DNA of 16,258 nt, taken from contig JBOHTO010000128.1 of the NCBI GenBank assembly GCA_050733695.1, forward strand, positions 1 through 16,258. Reading direction: 5' to 3'. This DNA comes from JBOHTO01 sp050733695. GTDB taxonomy: Bacteria; Gemmatimonadota; Gemmatimonadetes; Gemmatimonadales; Gemmatimonadaceae. Made by a program: the position numbers and the translations under genes. Positions within the stretch are counted from its first letter, which is position 1. Every line of letters begins with the position of its first letter. Below, in pieces: positions 6,419 through 15,139 of the stretch. The notes beneath the pieces are model-generated. The model worked only from the letters and a program-made list of their open reading frames with translations. It was not told the DNA's origin and ran no database searches.

Positions 6419-6921
6419 CACCGCGTCGTCGGCGCCCACTCGTCACCTTCGAGGATCGCGCGCACGCTGTCTGCGCTGAGCCGTTCCGGATCGGCCAGGT
6501 CACCGGCCCGCCGCTGCACGCCGCGCACGACCGCCTCCACCGTCACGAGGGGAGCGTCCGCCTCGGCAACCACATCCACGTCCCACGCGCCGCGTTCCTG
6601 CCCCTTGATCGCGAGTCGGTAGCTCGCGCTGAAAACCGTGTGCCGGAGGCGCGCGGGCCCATGCGCCTGCGGGCCTCCGGCGGGCGAGCCCACCGGAGGC
6701 GTGCCGCCATCGCCGCCGGAGGATTCGACGGTCTAACGAGGCACGTCGGGCGGCACGGGCGGCGCGGGCGGCACGGGCGGCGCGGGAAGCGCCGCGATCA
6801 CGGCGACTCCGGTTTCCAGCGGGCCCTGCCGCAGCGCGGGGAAGAGGTGCAGTTCCGTGATCACGTCGGGAGCGATGCGCTCGGCGATCGCGCGCAGGAA
6901 GCGCTGCTGCGTCTCGTTCAT
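6418..6921 (-). pseudogene. Small conserved-looking gene interrupted by an in-frame TAG codon
   Basis: Starting at ATG 6921, which overlaps the TIGR00300 gene stop as ATGA, the frame reads 62 codons, then TAG (6733-6735), then 104 more codons in the same frame to a TGA at 6418-6420. The first part begins MNETQQRFLRAIAERIAPD and has a beta-like segment (ITELHLFPALRQG, GVAVIAA). It then enters a Pro-rich linker (PPVPPAPPVPPD), in which the TAG lies. The second part contains well-formed sequence (HTVFSASYRLAIKG, AWDVDVVAEADAPLVTV) with GC-rich codon use like its neighbours, but no ATG and no Shine-Dalgarno; its only start is GTG 6693. I read this as one 166-residue gene broken by a nonsense change, or as two proteins, or as TAG readthrough. 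The downstream Fur gene couples to its final TGA. I do not recognise the family. Confidence 0.6.
6748..6783. repeat. Two perfect 18-bp tandem copies coding a Pro-rich linker
   Basis: GGGCGGCACGGGCGGCGC occurs twice in a row (6748-6765 and 6766-6783), itself built of two near-identical 9-bp units. On the minus strand it encodes alternating Pro-Pro-Ala and Pro-Pro-Val in the linker of the TAG-interrupted gene. It is a second 9-bp-period, Pro-coding repeat about 750 bp from the Gly-Pro-Ala repeat. Confidence 0.85.
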
Positions 6922-8153
6922 CCCGCCGATGCGATCGCTCGCGATCCGTGCGGCAGTACCTTGCGCGCGTCGAGCTCGCGTTCCACGTACAGCCGCAGGA
7001 TGTGCATGAAGTCCTGTGCATTCGTCACGACACCGAAGGCCTGGTGCGTGCCCCTGTCCCTGAGCTTGCTCACAACGAACTCCGAGGAATCCACGCAGAT
7101 CGTCGCGAGTTCGCGCAGGGTTCCGTCGGCATCACGAACGAACGCCGGAAGCATGTTGCCGGTTGCAATCGCGTGCAGTGACGTCGCGATCATTATGGCC
7201 ATGGTCGCGCGCGTCGTGTGCCGCTTCATCTCGTCCTGCGCGGCGAGCGTGTCCGTCACGACGCCCGGAAGCGGACCGTCATCACGGATCGAGCCGGTAA
7301 GAACGAAGGGAATGCCGTGTGTCACACACGCGTGCATGATTCCATCCTTCACGATGCCCTGCCGAACGGCCGTCTCGATCGAGCCGGCGGCACGGACCTG
7401 GTTGATGGCGCGCATGTGCAGCCCGTGACCGCCGGTGGTGGCTTCGCCGCTGCCGCTCATCCCGAGCGTCGTCCCGAATATCGAGGCCTCGATGTCGTGC
7501 ACCGCGACGGCATTTCCGGCCAGCATCGCGCCCACGAATCCTTTGCCGATGAACCATGTCATGTCGGCGCGTGCGCGCGCATGCACGAGAGCGGGCCCGG
7601 TGACCCAGACCGGATAGCCGCCCCGATCGCGTTCCTCGAGGAGAAGCCTCGCCATGAGCGCGTAATCGATCGGCTTCTCGCGCGACACCGTGCTGGTCAT
7701 GAAGCGGAACTCTGCGCCGCCTCCGCCCGCGGCGATGTCGTCCGCGCCGTCGGCGGACTGGTCCATCGAGCCCGCGTCCACGAAGATCCCTTCGCCCCCG
7801 TCCTCGCAATCTCCCACGGCAACGAGATCGTCGCGCCGAACGCGGCGTCCCTCTCGAACCCAGAGTTCGCCGGCTTCATCGAGCACCAGTGCGGCGTCCA
7901 TGCGCGGCTCGTGCGGCAGCCGCCACTCGCCCTTCATTCGTACGTAGGTGGGCAGGTTGGTCGTCGAGAAGAACCCCTCCGGAAGCACTCCGTCTGCCGG
8001 AGCGGGGACGAAACGCGCGTCGGGAGATGACGAGAAGTGGGGGGCGTCGAAGTCGGGACGCGCGAAGGCTGTCACCCGCGAAAGATGCCGGCCGGGTGAG
8101 TGCGGTTCAAGCGGGGACCGCGGCTGTTCGCCGGATGGGATTGTCGTCGTCAT
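6918..8153 (-). CDS. TIGR00300-family (LOR/SDH-domain) protein, ornithine cyclodeaminase-like
   Basis: A 411-residue protein that I recognise as the TIGR00300/LOR-SDH conserved-domain family. Characterised relatives are archaeal proteins and the C-terminal half of cyanobacterial ArgZ/AgrE, described as NAD-dependent ornithine cyclodeaminases (ornithine to proline plus ammonia). Family-like segments are GFFSTTNLPTYVR (61-72), WVTGPALVHARA (183-194), AMLAGNAVAVHDIEASIFGT (209-228), GIMHACVTHGIPFVLTGSIR (271-290) followed by DDGPLPGVVTD, and ATSLHAIATGNMLPA (323-337). No N-terminal amidinotransferase (arginine dihydrolase) domain is fused, unlike ArgZ; the first ~55 residues look unconserved. 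Ornithine as substrate is inferred from family, not shown. The ATG at 8151-8153 has no Shine-Dalgarno and follows the priA stop by 15 nt, so a later start is possible. Its stop forms an ATGA overlap with the next gene. Confidence 0.83.
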   Translation of the reverse strand: MTTTIPSGEQPRSPLEPHSPGRHLSRVTAFARPDFDAPHFSSSPDARFVPAPADGVLPEGFFSTTNLPTYVRMKGEWRLPHEPRMDAALVLDEAGELWVREGRRVRRDDLVAVGDCEDGGEGIFVDAGSMDQSADGADDIAAGGGGAEFRFMTSTVSREKPIDYALMARLLLEERDRGGYPVWVTGPALVHARARADMTWFIGKGFVGAMLAGNAVAVHDIEASIFGTTLGMSGSGEATTGGHGLHMRAINQVRAAGSIETAVRQGIVKDGIMHACVTHGIPFVLTGSIRDDGPLPGVVTDTLAAQDEMKRHTTRATMAIMIATSLHAIATGNMLPAFVRDADGTLRELATICVDSSEFVVSKLRDRGTHQAFGVVTNAQDFMHILRLYVERELDARKVLPHGSRAIASAG

Positions 8154-8168
8154 GGGACGCAGTTGCCA

Positions 8169-10496
<2,328 letters not shown>

Positions 10497-10517
10497 GATG
10501 TAAGCTACTTCCGATCC

Positions 10518-11543
10518 CTACCCCCGTCGCGTCACCCCGAGCCCCGCGCCGGAAGGAATCCCGATCTTTCCCCCCACGATGCTCGCACCCCGAAAGGGAT
10601 CGTTCGCCAGCAGCGCGGCGCCGTCGAGATCGGCGAAGTCCAGCAGAGGCGCGAAGTGCGCGGCCGCTGTGATCCCCAGGCTCGTCTCGATCATGCACCC
10701 GGTCATCACGAGCATGTCGTGCGCGCGCGCCGTGGCGATCATCCGCAGCGCCTCTCGCGGGCCGCCGCACTTGGAGAGCTTGATATTGATGCCGTCCACC
10801 ACGCCCGCGAGCTTCGGAATGTCGGACGCCACAATGCAGGACTCGTCAGCAATGATCGGGAGCGGGGACCTGTCGCGCACAAAGCGCAATCCGTCCAGAT
10901 CGCCTGCCGGCAACGGCTGTTCGACGAACTCGACGTCATAGTCGAAGAGCAGCTCGATCATCCGCAGCGCGTGCTTGGCGGACCACGCGGCGTTCGCGTC
11001 GACGCGCAGGACCTTGTCGGGCGCGGCCATCCTGACCGTGCGGATGATCTCCGCGTCGCGCTCGGACCCGAGCTTGACCTTGAGCACCGGATACGGCGCG
11101 GCTTCCGCTAGACGCTCGCGCAGCTCGGCCTCGTCCGCGGCGATCCCGATGGTGAAGCTGGAGGGCGGCGCGGCAGCCGGATCGAGTCCCCAGATGCGAT
11201 ACAGCGGTGCGCCCAACCGCTTGCCCGCGAGATCGTGCAGCGCCGCGCTCACCGCGCTCTTCGCCGACCCGTTGAACCGGATGGCACGGTTCATCTCCCA
11301 CTCGGCCCCCTCCAGCGACCAGGCGTCCGCGTTCTCGAGCCCGGGCGCGAGACGGTCGAGCGCCGCCACGACCGTGTCTGCGGTCTCCCCGTAGAAGTGG
11401 CTCGGCGCCGCTTCGCCCCACCCGAACGCACCGTCCGAATCGGTGACGGTCACCATCACCACGCGCCACTCGCTGGACCCGCCCCGCGCGATGACGAATG
11501 GGTGCGACGTCTGCACGGTGACGATCTCGTGCGTGATCTTCAT
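10518..11543 (-). CDS. Dipeptide epimerase (L-Ala-D/L-Glu epimerase type, enolase superfamily)
   Basis: A 341-residue muconate-lactonizing-type enolase-superfamily enzyme. The catalytic residues of dipeptide epimerases are all visible. Lys155 and Lys157 form the KxK pair (VLKVKLG). Metal ligands are Asp182 (RVDANAAW), Glu208 (VEQPL) and Asp233 (ADES). The second-face base is Lys258 (INIKLSKCGG). The C-terminal DxD (Asp305-Leu-Asp307) binds the substrate amino group in this family. The founding members convert L-Ala-D-Glu from murein turnover to L-Ala-L-Glu so that it can be degraded; specificity for other dipeptides is common, so the exact substrate is open. No murein peptide peptidase or transporter is adjacent. 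The ATG at 11541-11543 overlaps the kinase stop (ATGA), indicating translational coupling with the kinase gene. Confidence 0.93.
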   Translation of the reverse strand: MKITHEIVTVQTSHPFVIARGGSSEWRVVMVTVTDSDGAFGWGEAAPSHFYGETADTVVAALDRLAPGLENADAWSLEGAEWEMNRAIRFNGSAKSAVSAALHDLAGKRLGAPLYRIWGLDPAAAPPSSFTIGIAADEAELRERLAEAAPYPVLKVKLGSERDAEIIRTVRMAAPDKVLRVDANAAWSAKHALRMIELLFDYDVEFVEQPLPAGDLDGLRFVRDRSPLPIIADESCIVASDIPKLAGVVDGINIKLSKCGGPREALRMIATARAHDMLVMTGCMIETSLGITAAAHFAPLLDFADLDGAALLANDPFRGASIVGGKIGIPSGAGLGVTRRG

Positions 11544-12559
11544 GGCGTGACCGGCTGCGCCCTTCCCCCGCCCGAGTGTCTCGCAGCGAAGGCGAGGCGT
11601 TGCGCCGCCGGTCCGCCGGAGGCCGCGGACAGGTACGCGATCAACGCATCGGCGAGCTCGTTGCCGCTCTGGTAGCGATCACCGGCACCCTTCGCAAGGC
11701 AGCGCATCACTATCGCGGACAGCTCCGCCGGCGTCCGGGAATCCACAACGTCGGGTGACACCGCGATCTCGTGCACCTGCTTGTAGCCCACCGAGTACGA
11801 ATCGGCACCATCGAACGGCGGGAAGCCGAGGAGCATCTCGTAGAGCATGACGCCCAGCGCGTACAGGTCGCTCCGCCCATCCACCTGCTTCCCCATGGCT
11901 TGCTCGGGCGACATGTAATGCGGCGTGCCCATAGCGCGCCCCGTGCCGGTAAGGCGTGACTGAAAACGCGCAGTCGCGATCCCGAAGTCGGTGATGAGCG
12001 AGTTGCCGTCGTCGTCGAAGAGGATGTTGTCGGGCTTCACATCGCGGTGCACGACGCCCTGCCGGTGCGCGTAGTCCAGAGCGCAGGCAACCTGTACGGT
12101 GACCGCGGCCGCTTCGGCGGCCGCAACGGTTCCATCGGAGACGATGCGATCGGCGAGCGAGCCGCCGGCGAGCATGGGCATCACCAGATAGACGGTACCA
12201 TCCAGCTCGCCGTAATCCATGATCGAGCAGATGTGGGGATGCATCAGCCTGGAGGCAGCTTCGGCCTCGCGCCTGAAGCGCTCGCGCATCTCGTCGTCGC
12301 GGGCGAGATGTGCGTGGAGAACCTTGACGGCGAGGGGGCGGTCGAGGGCCAGATGCTGGGCGACATACACGTGCGCCATGCCCCCACCGCCCAGACGCCG
12401 GATTATGCGGTACCGTCCGCCGGTGACGCGGCGGAGCCGGGTCATCTCCTCGTCGGGCCGCTCACGCGGTCCTTCGGCCACCTCGGGGAGCTCGGCGTCG
12501 CAGCGCACGCAGCGGAGTGCGGCCGCGCGATTCCACGTTCCACAATCGGGGCAGAACAC
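11540..12559 (-). CDS. Ser/Thr protein kinase (Hanks type) with N-terminal zinc ribbon
   Basis: A 339-residue soluble protein kinase. Residues 3-20 form a CxxC...CxxC zinc ribbon (Cys3, Cys6, Cys17, Cys20). The kinase domain runs from about 50 to 310: glycine loop LGGGGMAHVY, Lys79 (AVKVLH), alpha-C Glu98, catalytic loop HRDVKPDN (171-178, Asp173), DFG Asp191, activation segment LTGTGRAMGTPHYMSPEQ with likely phospho-Thr 205 and 207, and SDLYALGVMLYEML. It is short for the bacterial class: no transmembrane helix and no PASTA, WD or TPR sensor region follows, so it is probably cytoplasmic. Substrates are unknown; the coupled upstream GvpL/F-like protein and downstream epimerase are worth testing. 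GTG 12559 is the only plausible start: an in-frame TGA lies 3 nt upstream, GGAGG sits seven bases before it, and the ribbon begins at residue 3. Confidence 0.95.
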   Translation of the reverse strand: MFCPDCGTWNRAAALRCVRCDAELPEVAEGPRERPDEEMTRLRRVTGGRYRIIRRLGGGGMAHVYVAQHLALDRPLAVKVLHAHLARDDEMRERFRREAEAASRLMHPHICSIMDYGELDGTVYLVMPMLAGGSLADRIVSDGTVAAAEAAAVTVQVACALDYAHRQGVVHRDVKPDNILFDDDGNSLITDFGIATARFQSRLTGTGRAMGTPHYMSPEQAMGKQVDGRSDLYALGVMLYEMLLGFPPFDGADSYSVGYKQVHEIAVSPDVVDSRTPAELSAIVMRCLAKGAGDRYQSGNELADALIAYLSAASGGPAAQRLAFAARHSGGGRAQPVTP

Positions 12560-12571
12560 CGCTCATCCTCC
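12557..12571 (-). promoter_or_regulatory. Ribosome binding site for the Ser/Thr kinase
   Basis: On the minus strand GGAGG (12571-12567) is followed by seven bases and GTG 12559-12557. It lies inside the last codons of the upstream GvpL/F-like gene, whose TGA is three bases before the GTG. It fixes the start so that the whole zinc ribbon is included. Confidence 0.75.
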
Positions 12572-13174
12572 GAGCTGCATGCGAACGAAGTCGTACGGCG
12601 GCCAAGGGCCCGTGATCTCGTAGCGAAGCGATGGCGTGCGATACTCCTCGGCGCCCACCTCCGCCACGAAGGCTTCCCATCCTGCGGTCTCGATCAGGAA
12701 GGCCGCGCTCAGCACGATTCCGGTATTCTGGTCATGCTTCAGCGGAACCGCGCCGGAAACCAGCCGGCGAAGGGAGCGGAACGACTCCGTGGCCGTCGCC
12801 AGCGACTCGGTAGACGGTTCCCTGTCGTCGCTCTCGCGTCCCCGGATGTCGACGCGTGCCTCCGAGCGCCCCTCCAGGTGCGAGAGGGCATCGCTCAACG
12901 TTACGTAATGCAGTTCCATCCAGTGAGCGAGCACCTCCCGTGTCCGGAAGACGACGCCGACCGGCCCCGGCAACACGGGACGGTGGGAGAACCAGGCGGT
13001 TATGACCTGATGGTGCTCTCGCGCCGCATCGAGGGCGGGAGTTTCATTCGTGTATGCGGCCGGCGCGACGATAGCCCCGAGATCGCGGAAGGGGACGATC
13101 TCCGTGCCTTCCACAGGTGCGGGGAGGTGACCCGGCTCGACGGGCACGATCCCGAAGAACCTGATCGAGCTCAC
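12563..13174 (-). CDS. GvpL/GvpF-family (gas vesicle protein-like) protein
   Basis: A 203-residue protein resembling the GvpL/GvpF family. Supporting segments are RFFGIVPVE at the N-terminus (first strand), AREHHQVITAWF followed by VLPGPVGVVF (positions about 52-76), the GRSEARVDIRG strand, and the C-terminal ITGPWPPYDFV (187-197), the most characteristic signature of the family. In gas-vesicle operons these proteins are minor structural or assembly factors. No gvpA, gvpN, gvpK or other gvp gene is in this window, so the role here is unknown and may have nothing to do with vesicles. The start is GTG 13174, forming a GTGA overlap with the corA stop and preceded at 5 nt by GGAAGGGA. The longer frame up to 13297 lies wholly inside corA and is rejected. 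It precedes the Ser/Thr kinase by 3 nt. Confidence 0.82.
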   Translation of the reverse strand: MSSIRFFGIVPVEPGHLPAPVEGTEIVPFRDLGAIVAPAAYTNETPALDAAREHHQVITAWFSHRPVLPGPVGVVFRTREVLAHWMELHYVTLSDALSHLEGRSEARVDIRGRESDDREPSTESLATATESFRSLRRLVSGAVPLKHDQNTGIVLSAAFLIETAGWEAFVAEVGAEEYRTPSLRYEITGPWPPYDFVRMQLGG

Positions 13175-14214
13175 AGAAGTCCCTTCCGATGCAGCAACCA
13201 GAGCAACCCGCCGCCGATCGCGAGCTGGATCACGAGCATGATCCAGAATCCGAACGGTGTGGCTTCCAGCGGTACGTGGATGAAGTTCATCCCCCACATG
13301 CCGCTCACCACGACGAAGGGAATGCTCGCCGTCGCGATCACGGACAGGCCCTTCGTGACTGATCCGAGCCGGTTGGATGTCTGGGTCAGATAGCTGTCCA
13401 TCACGCTGTTGAGAAGGTCACGATACGTGTCGATCGAATCATTGATGCGCAGGGTGTGGTCGTATATGTCACGAAAATAGACCTGGGTCTCGGGCGTGAG
13501 CAGCGCGCTGGGACGGTTTGTCAGGATGTTGAATACCTCCCGCTGCGGGGCCAGATGTCTGCGCAGCGAGAGAACCAGTCGCTTGACGCTGAAGATATCG
13601 CGCAGCGCCGCCTGATCGAACTGGACAAAAACGCTCTCCTCCAGGCCGTCGATGAAGGCATCGAGCTGGTCCATGAGCGGGAAATAGGCGTCGACTGCGA
13701 CATCCATGACAGCATGCATCAGACGCTCCACCCCGCGCCCCAGCGATTCCGGTGACCGTTCGACCTGCTCCGCTACCGATTCAATGCTCGCCGAAGTCCC
13801 GGCGTGCACGGTGACCAGATAGTTCTCACCAAGGAAGAAGCAGATGTTGAACGTATCCAGGTCATACGGGTCCTCGGTTTCCTCCAGGAAACGAACACCG
13901 CGGATTATGAGGAAGATGTAGCCCTCGTACTCCTCCAGCTTGACGCGACTGTTCGGGTTGAGCGTGTCCTCGATGGCCAGTGGGTGGAACGCAAAGACCT
14001 TCTCGAGGAGCGCGATCTGGTGGCGATTCGTGCTATCGATGTCCACCCACAGCTCGCCGGTACCGGAGCGCACGGCCTCGGCGATTTCGCGGGGCGCGAT
14101 GGCGCACTTCAGGGAGCCGTCAGAGCCCTTGTGGAAGCTGCGCGGAATGTTGGGATCACGCGCGGTGGCGGCGACCTCAGGGGTTCTCGTCACGTGGTGA
14201 TCGCGTGCGGCCAC
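13171..14214 (-). CDS. corA: CorA-family magnesium/divalent cation channel
   Basis: This 347-residue protein has the CorA layout: a cytoplasmic alpha/beta domain (about 20-190), a long helix (about 195-285), and two C-terminal transmembrane helices (about 288-307 and 321-341). Between the helices lies the GMN selectivity motif (308-310, in VSGMWGMNF), followed by a short basic tail HRKGLL. The residue before GMN is Trp, where many CorA proteins have Tyr. The pentameric family moves Mg2+, or Co2+/Ni2+/Zn2+, into the cell. GTG 14214 is preceded by AAGGGAG at 4 nt and overlaps the methyltransferase gene by 25 bp. GTG 14193, which forms a GTGA overlap but has no Shine-Dalgarno, would shorten it by seven residues. 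The stop overlaps the GvpL/F-like start. A metal channel in the same block as a Fur-family gene is suggestive only. Confidence 0.95.
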   Translation of the reverse strand: MAARDHHVTRTPEVAATARDPNIPRSFHKGSDGSLKCAIAPREIAEAVRSGTGELWVDIDSTNRHQIALLEKVFAFHPLAIEDTLNPNSRVKLEEYEGYIFLIIRGVRFLEETEDPYDLDTFNICFFLGENYLVTVHAGTSASIESVAEQVERSPESLGRGVERLMHAVMDVAVDAYFPLMDQLDAFIDGLEESVFVQFDQAALRDIFSVKRLVLSLRRHLAPQREVFNILTNRPSALLTPETQVYFRDIYDHTLRINDSIDTYRDLLNSVMDSYLTQTSNRLGSVTKGLSVIATASIPFVVVSGMWGMNFIHVPLEATPFGFWIMLVIQLAIGGGLLWLLHRKGLL

Positions 14215-15020
14215 TTGACTCCCTTGATGAGTTGAAAGCCAATGGCGCGTTCACGCCCCAACTCCTGGAACAGCGTCTTCTCCCGCTCGACGGCGCCCCG
14301 CGCACCACGCCAGCCCCAGCGTCTCCACGCGCGACCGACGATCTGCATCTTCTGCTGCCAGCTCAGACTGGAGGGATCCTGCACTGCGGGGGCGCTCCCG
14401 GTTCCCCGGGCGGATGGCCCCGGTCCACCCGTGGTCCAGTCCTGAACCTGCAGCTCGACGACACCTGCATCGCGCAGCATCTGCTTCCATTCCATGAGGA
14501 GGTGCGGTGTGAGCCCCAGCCTCTCCCGCAAGAGCGAGCTCGCACGGCTCGCAGCATCGGAGTTGCTCGTCAACTGCAGGAGGATGACACAACCCATCGG
14601 CTTGGTGACGCGCGCCAGCTCGGCAACGGCGCGCGCCGGATCTGCGGCAGCGGCCAGCGCCGGCTCACCAATGGATATGTCGAAGACGGACGTTTCATGC
14701 GGAAGGTCGTCGAGTGGGGCGTGCTGGTAAGTGAGCGGGAGTGGTGACTCGAGCGCGCGAGCCCTCTCCTCGGCGGCTTCGATGCGATCCGCGTCGGCAT
14801 CGACACCGGTCACGGCCGCGCCGGTGCGCGTCGCAAACCACTCGGTCGCTGCTCCCTCTCCGCACCCGGCGACGAGGATCTCCCGACCGGGACCGGCATC
14901 GGTCTGCTTGACCACCTCGCGGTAGAGCTCCTCCCCCGTCGCGCGCCAGCGGCCCAGCATCACGACCTGAACCAGGCGCAGGACGGCAGGAGCAGGTGGG
15001 ATGAACTGGGACGCGTTCAT
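14190..15020 (-). CDS. Class I SAM-dependent methyltransferase
   Basis: A 276-residue protein with a Rossmann-type methyltransferase core. Motif I is ILVAGCGEGAATEWF (48-62), the acidic residue ending strand 2 is Asp74 (GVDADADRI), motif II is around FDISIGEPAL (113-122), and motif III is around RVTKPMGCVILLQL (137-150). The C-terminal third (about 195-276) is Gly/Pro/Trp-rich and then basic, and I do not recognise it. Overall it resembles the UbiE/Methyltransf_11 group, but no substrate can be assigned; the flanking genes give no pathway. ATG 15020 is chosen because the protein becomes family-like there. The frame is open to 15236, but the extra 72 residues are Arg/Gly/Pro-rich, run across the intergenic gap and enter the deacetylase gene. 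ATG 15101 is a weaker option. No good Shine-Dalgarno is seen at 15020. The corA start overlaps its 3' end. Confidence 0.85.
   Translation of the reverse strand: MNASQFIPPAPAVLRLVQVVMLGRWRATGEELYREVVKQTDAGPGREILVAGCGEGAATEWFATRTGAAVTGVDADADRIEAAEERARALESPLPLTYQHAPLDDLPHETSVFDISIGEPALAAAADPARAVAELARVTKPMGCVILLQLTSNSDAASRASSLLRERLGLTPHLLMEWKQMLRDAGVVELQVQDWTTGGPGPSARGTGSAPAVQDPSSLSWQQKMQIVGRAWRRWGWRGARGAVEREKTLFQELGRERAIGFQLIKGVKWPHAITT
14212..14225 (-). promoter_or_regulatory. Ribosome binding site favouring the longer corA start
   Basis: On the minus strand AAGGGAG (14225-14219) is followed by TCAA and GTG 14214-14212. The competing GTG at 14193, overlapping the methyltransferase stop, has only GATCACCAC before it. 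The site lies within the 3' end of the methyltransferase gene. Confidence 0.6.
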
Positions 15021-15036
15021 GGAGTGATCATCGCCT

Positions 15037-15065
15037 GCCGGCCGGGCGAGCTTCCGCCCACCGGC
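15037..15065. other. Imperfect hairpin in the deacetylase-methyltransferase gap
   Basis: Arms GCCGG (15037-15041) and CCGGC (15061-15065) enclose a 2x1 internal loop and a second stem, GGGCG (15044-15048) with CGCCC (15055-15059), around a six-base loop. It would lie in the leader of the methyltransferase transcript. No T-run follows on the minus strand, so it is not a classic terminator. It could be a leader structure or chance in GC-rich DNA. Confidence 0.3.
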
Positions 15066-15096
15066 CCGCCGGGAGCGGAGGCTCGCGTCGGTGTTA

Positions 15097-15126
15097 AACA
15101 TACCGTCCGCCCACTGGGGGTGACAG
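15097..15126 (-). promoter_or_regulatory. Possible sigma70-type promoter for the methyltransferase-to-fur block
   Basis: On the minus strand CTGTCA (15126-15121) and TATGTT (15102-15097), each 4 of 6 to consensus, are separated by 18 bp. They lie in the only sizeable gap (15021-15139) of the minus-strand block, about 75 bases before the methyltransferase ATG. The local AT-rich patch GTTAAACATA stands out in GC-rich DNA. Weak boxes and an unknown sigma preference keep this tentative. Confidence 0.35.
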
Positions 15127-15139
15127 ATCGCGCGCTCCC

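Noticed and set aside
12563..13174. Part of a gas vesicle operon
   Set aside because: No gvpA, gvpN, gvpK, gvpG or related gene is visible in the more than 12 kb on one side or 3 kb on the other; only the GvpL/F-like gene is present.
13175..13297. N-terminal extension of the GvpL/F-like protein up to 13297
   Set aside because: It lies entirely within corA transmembrane codons; GTG 13174 has a strong ribosome site and begins directly with the family-like sequence.
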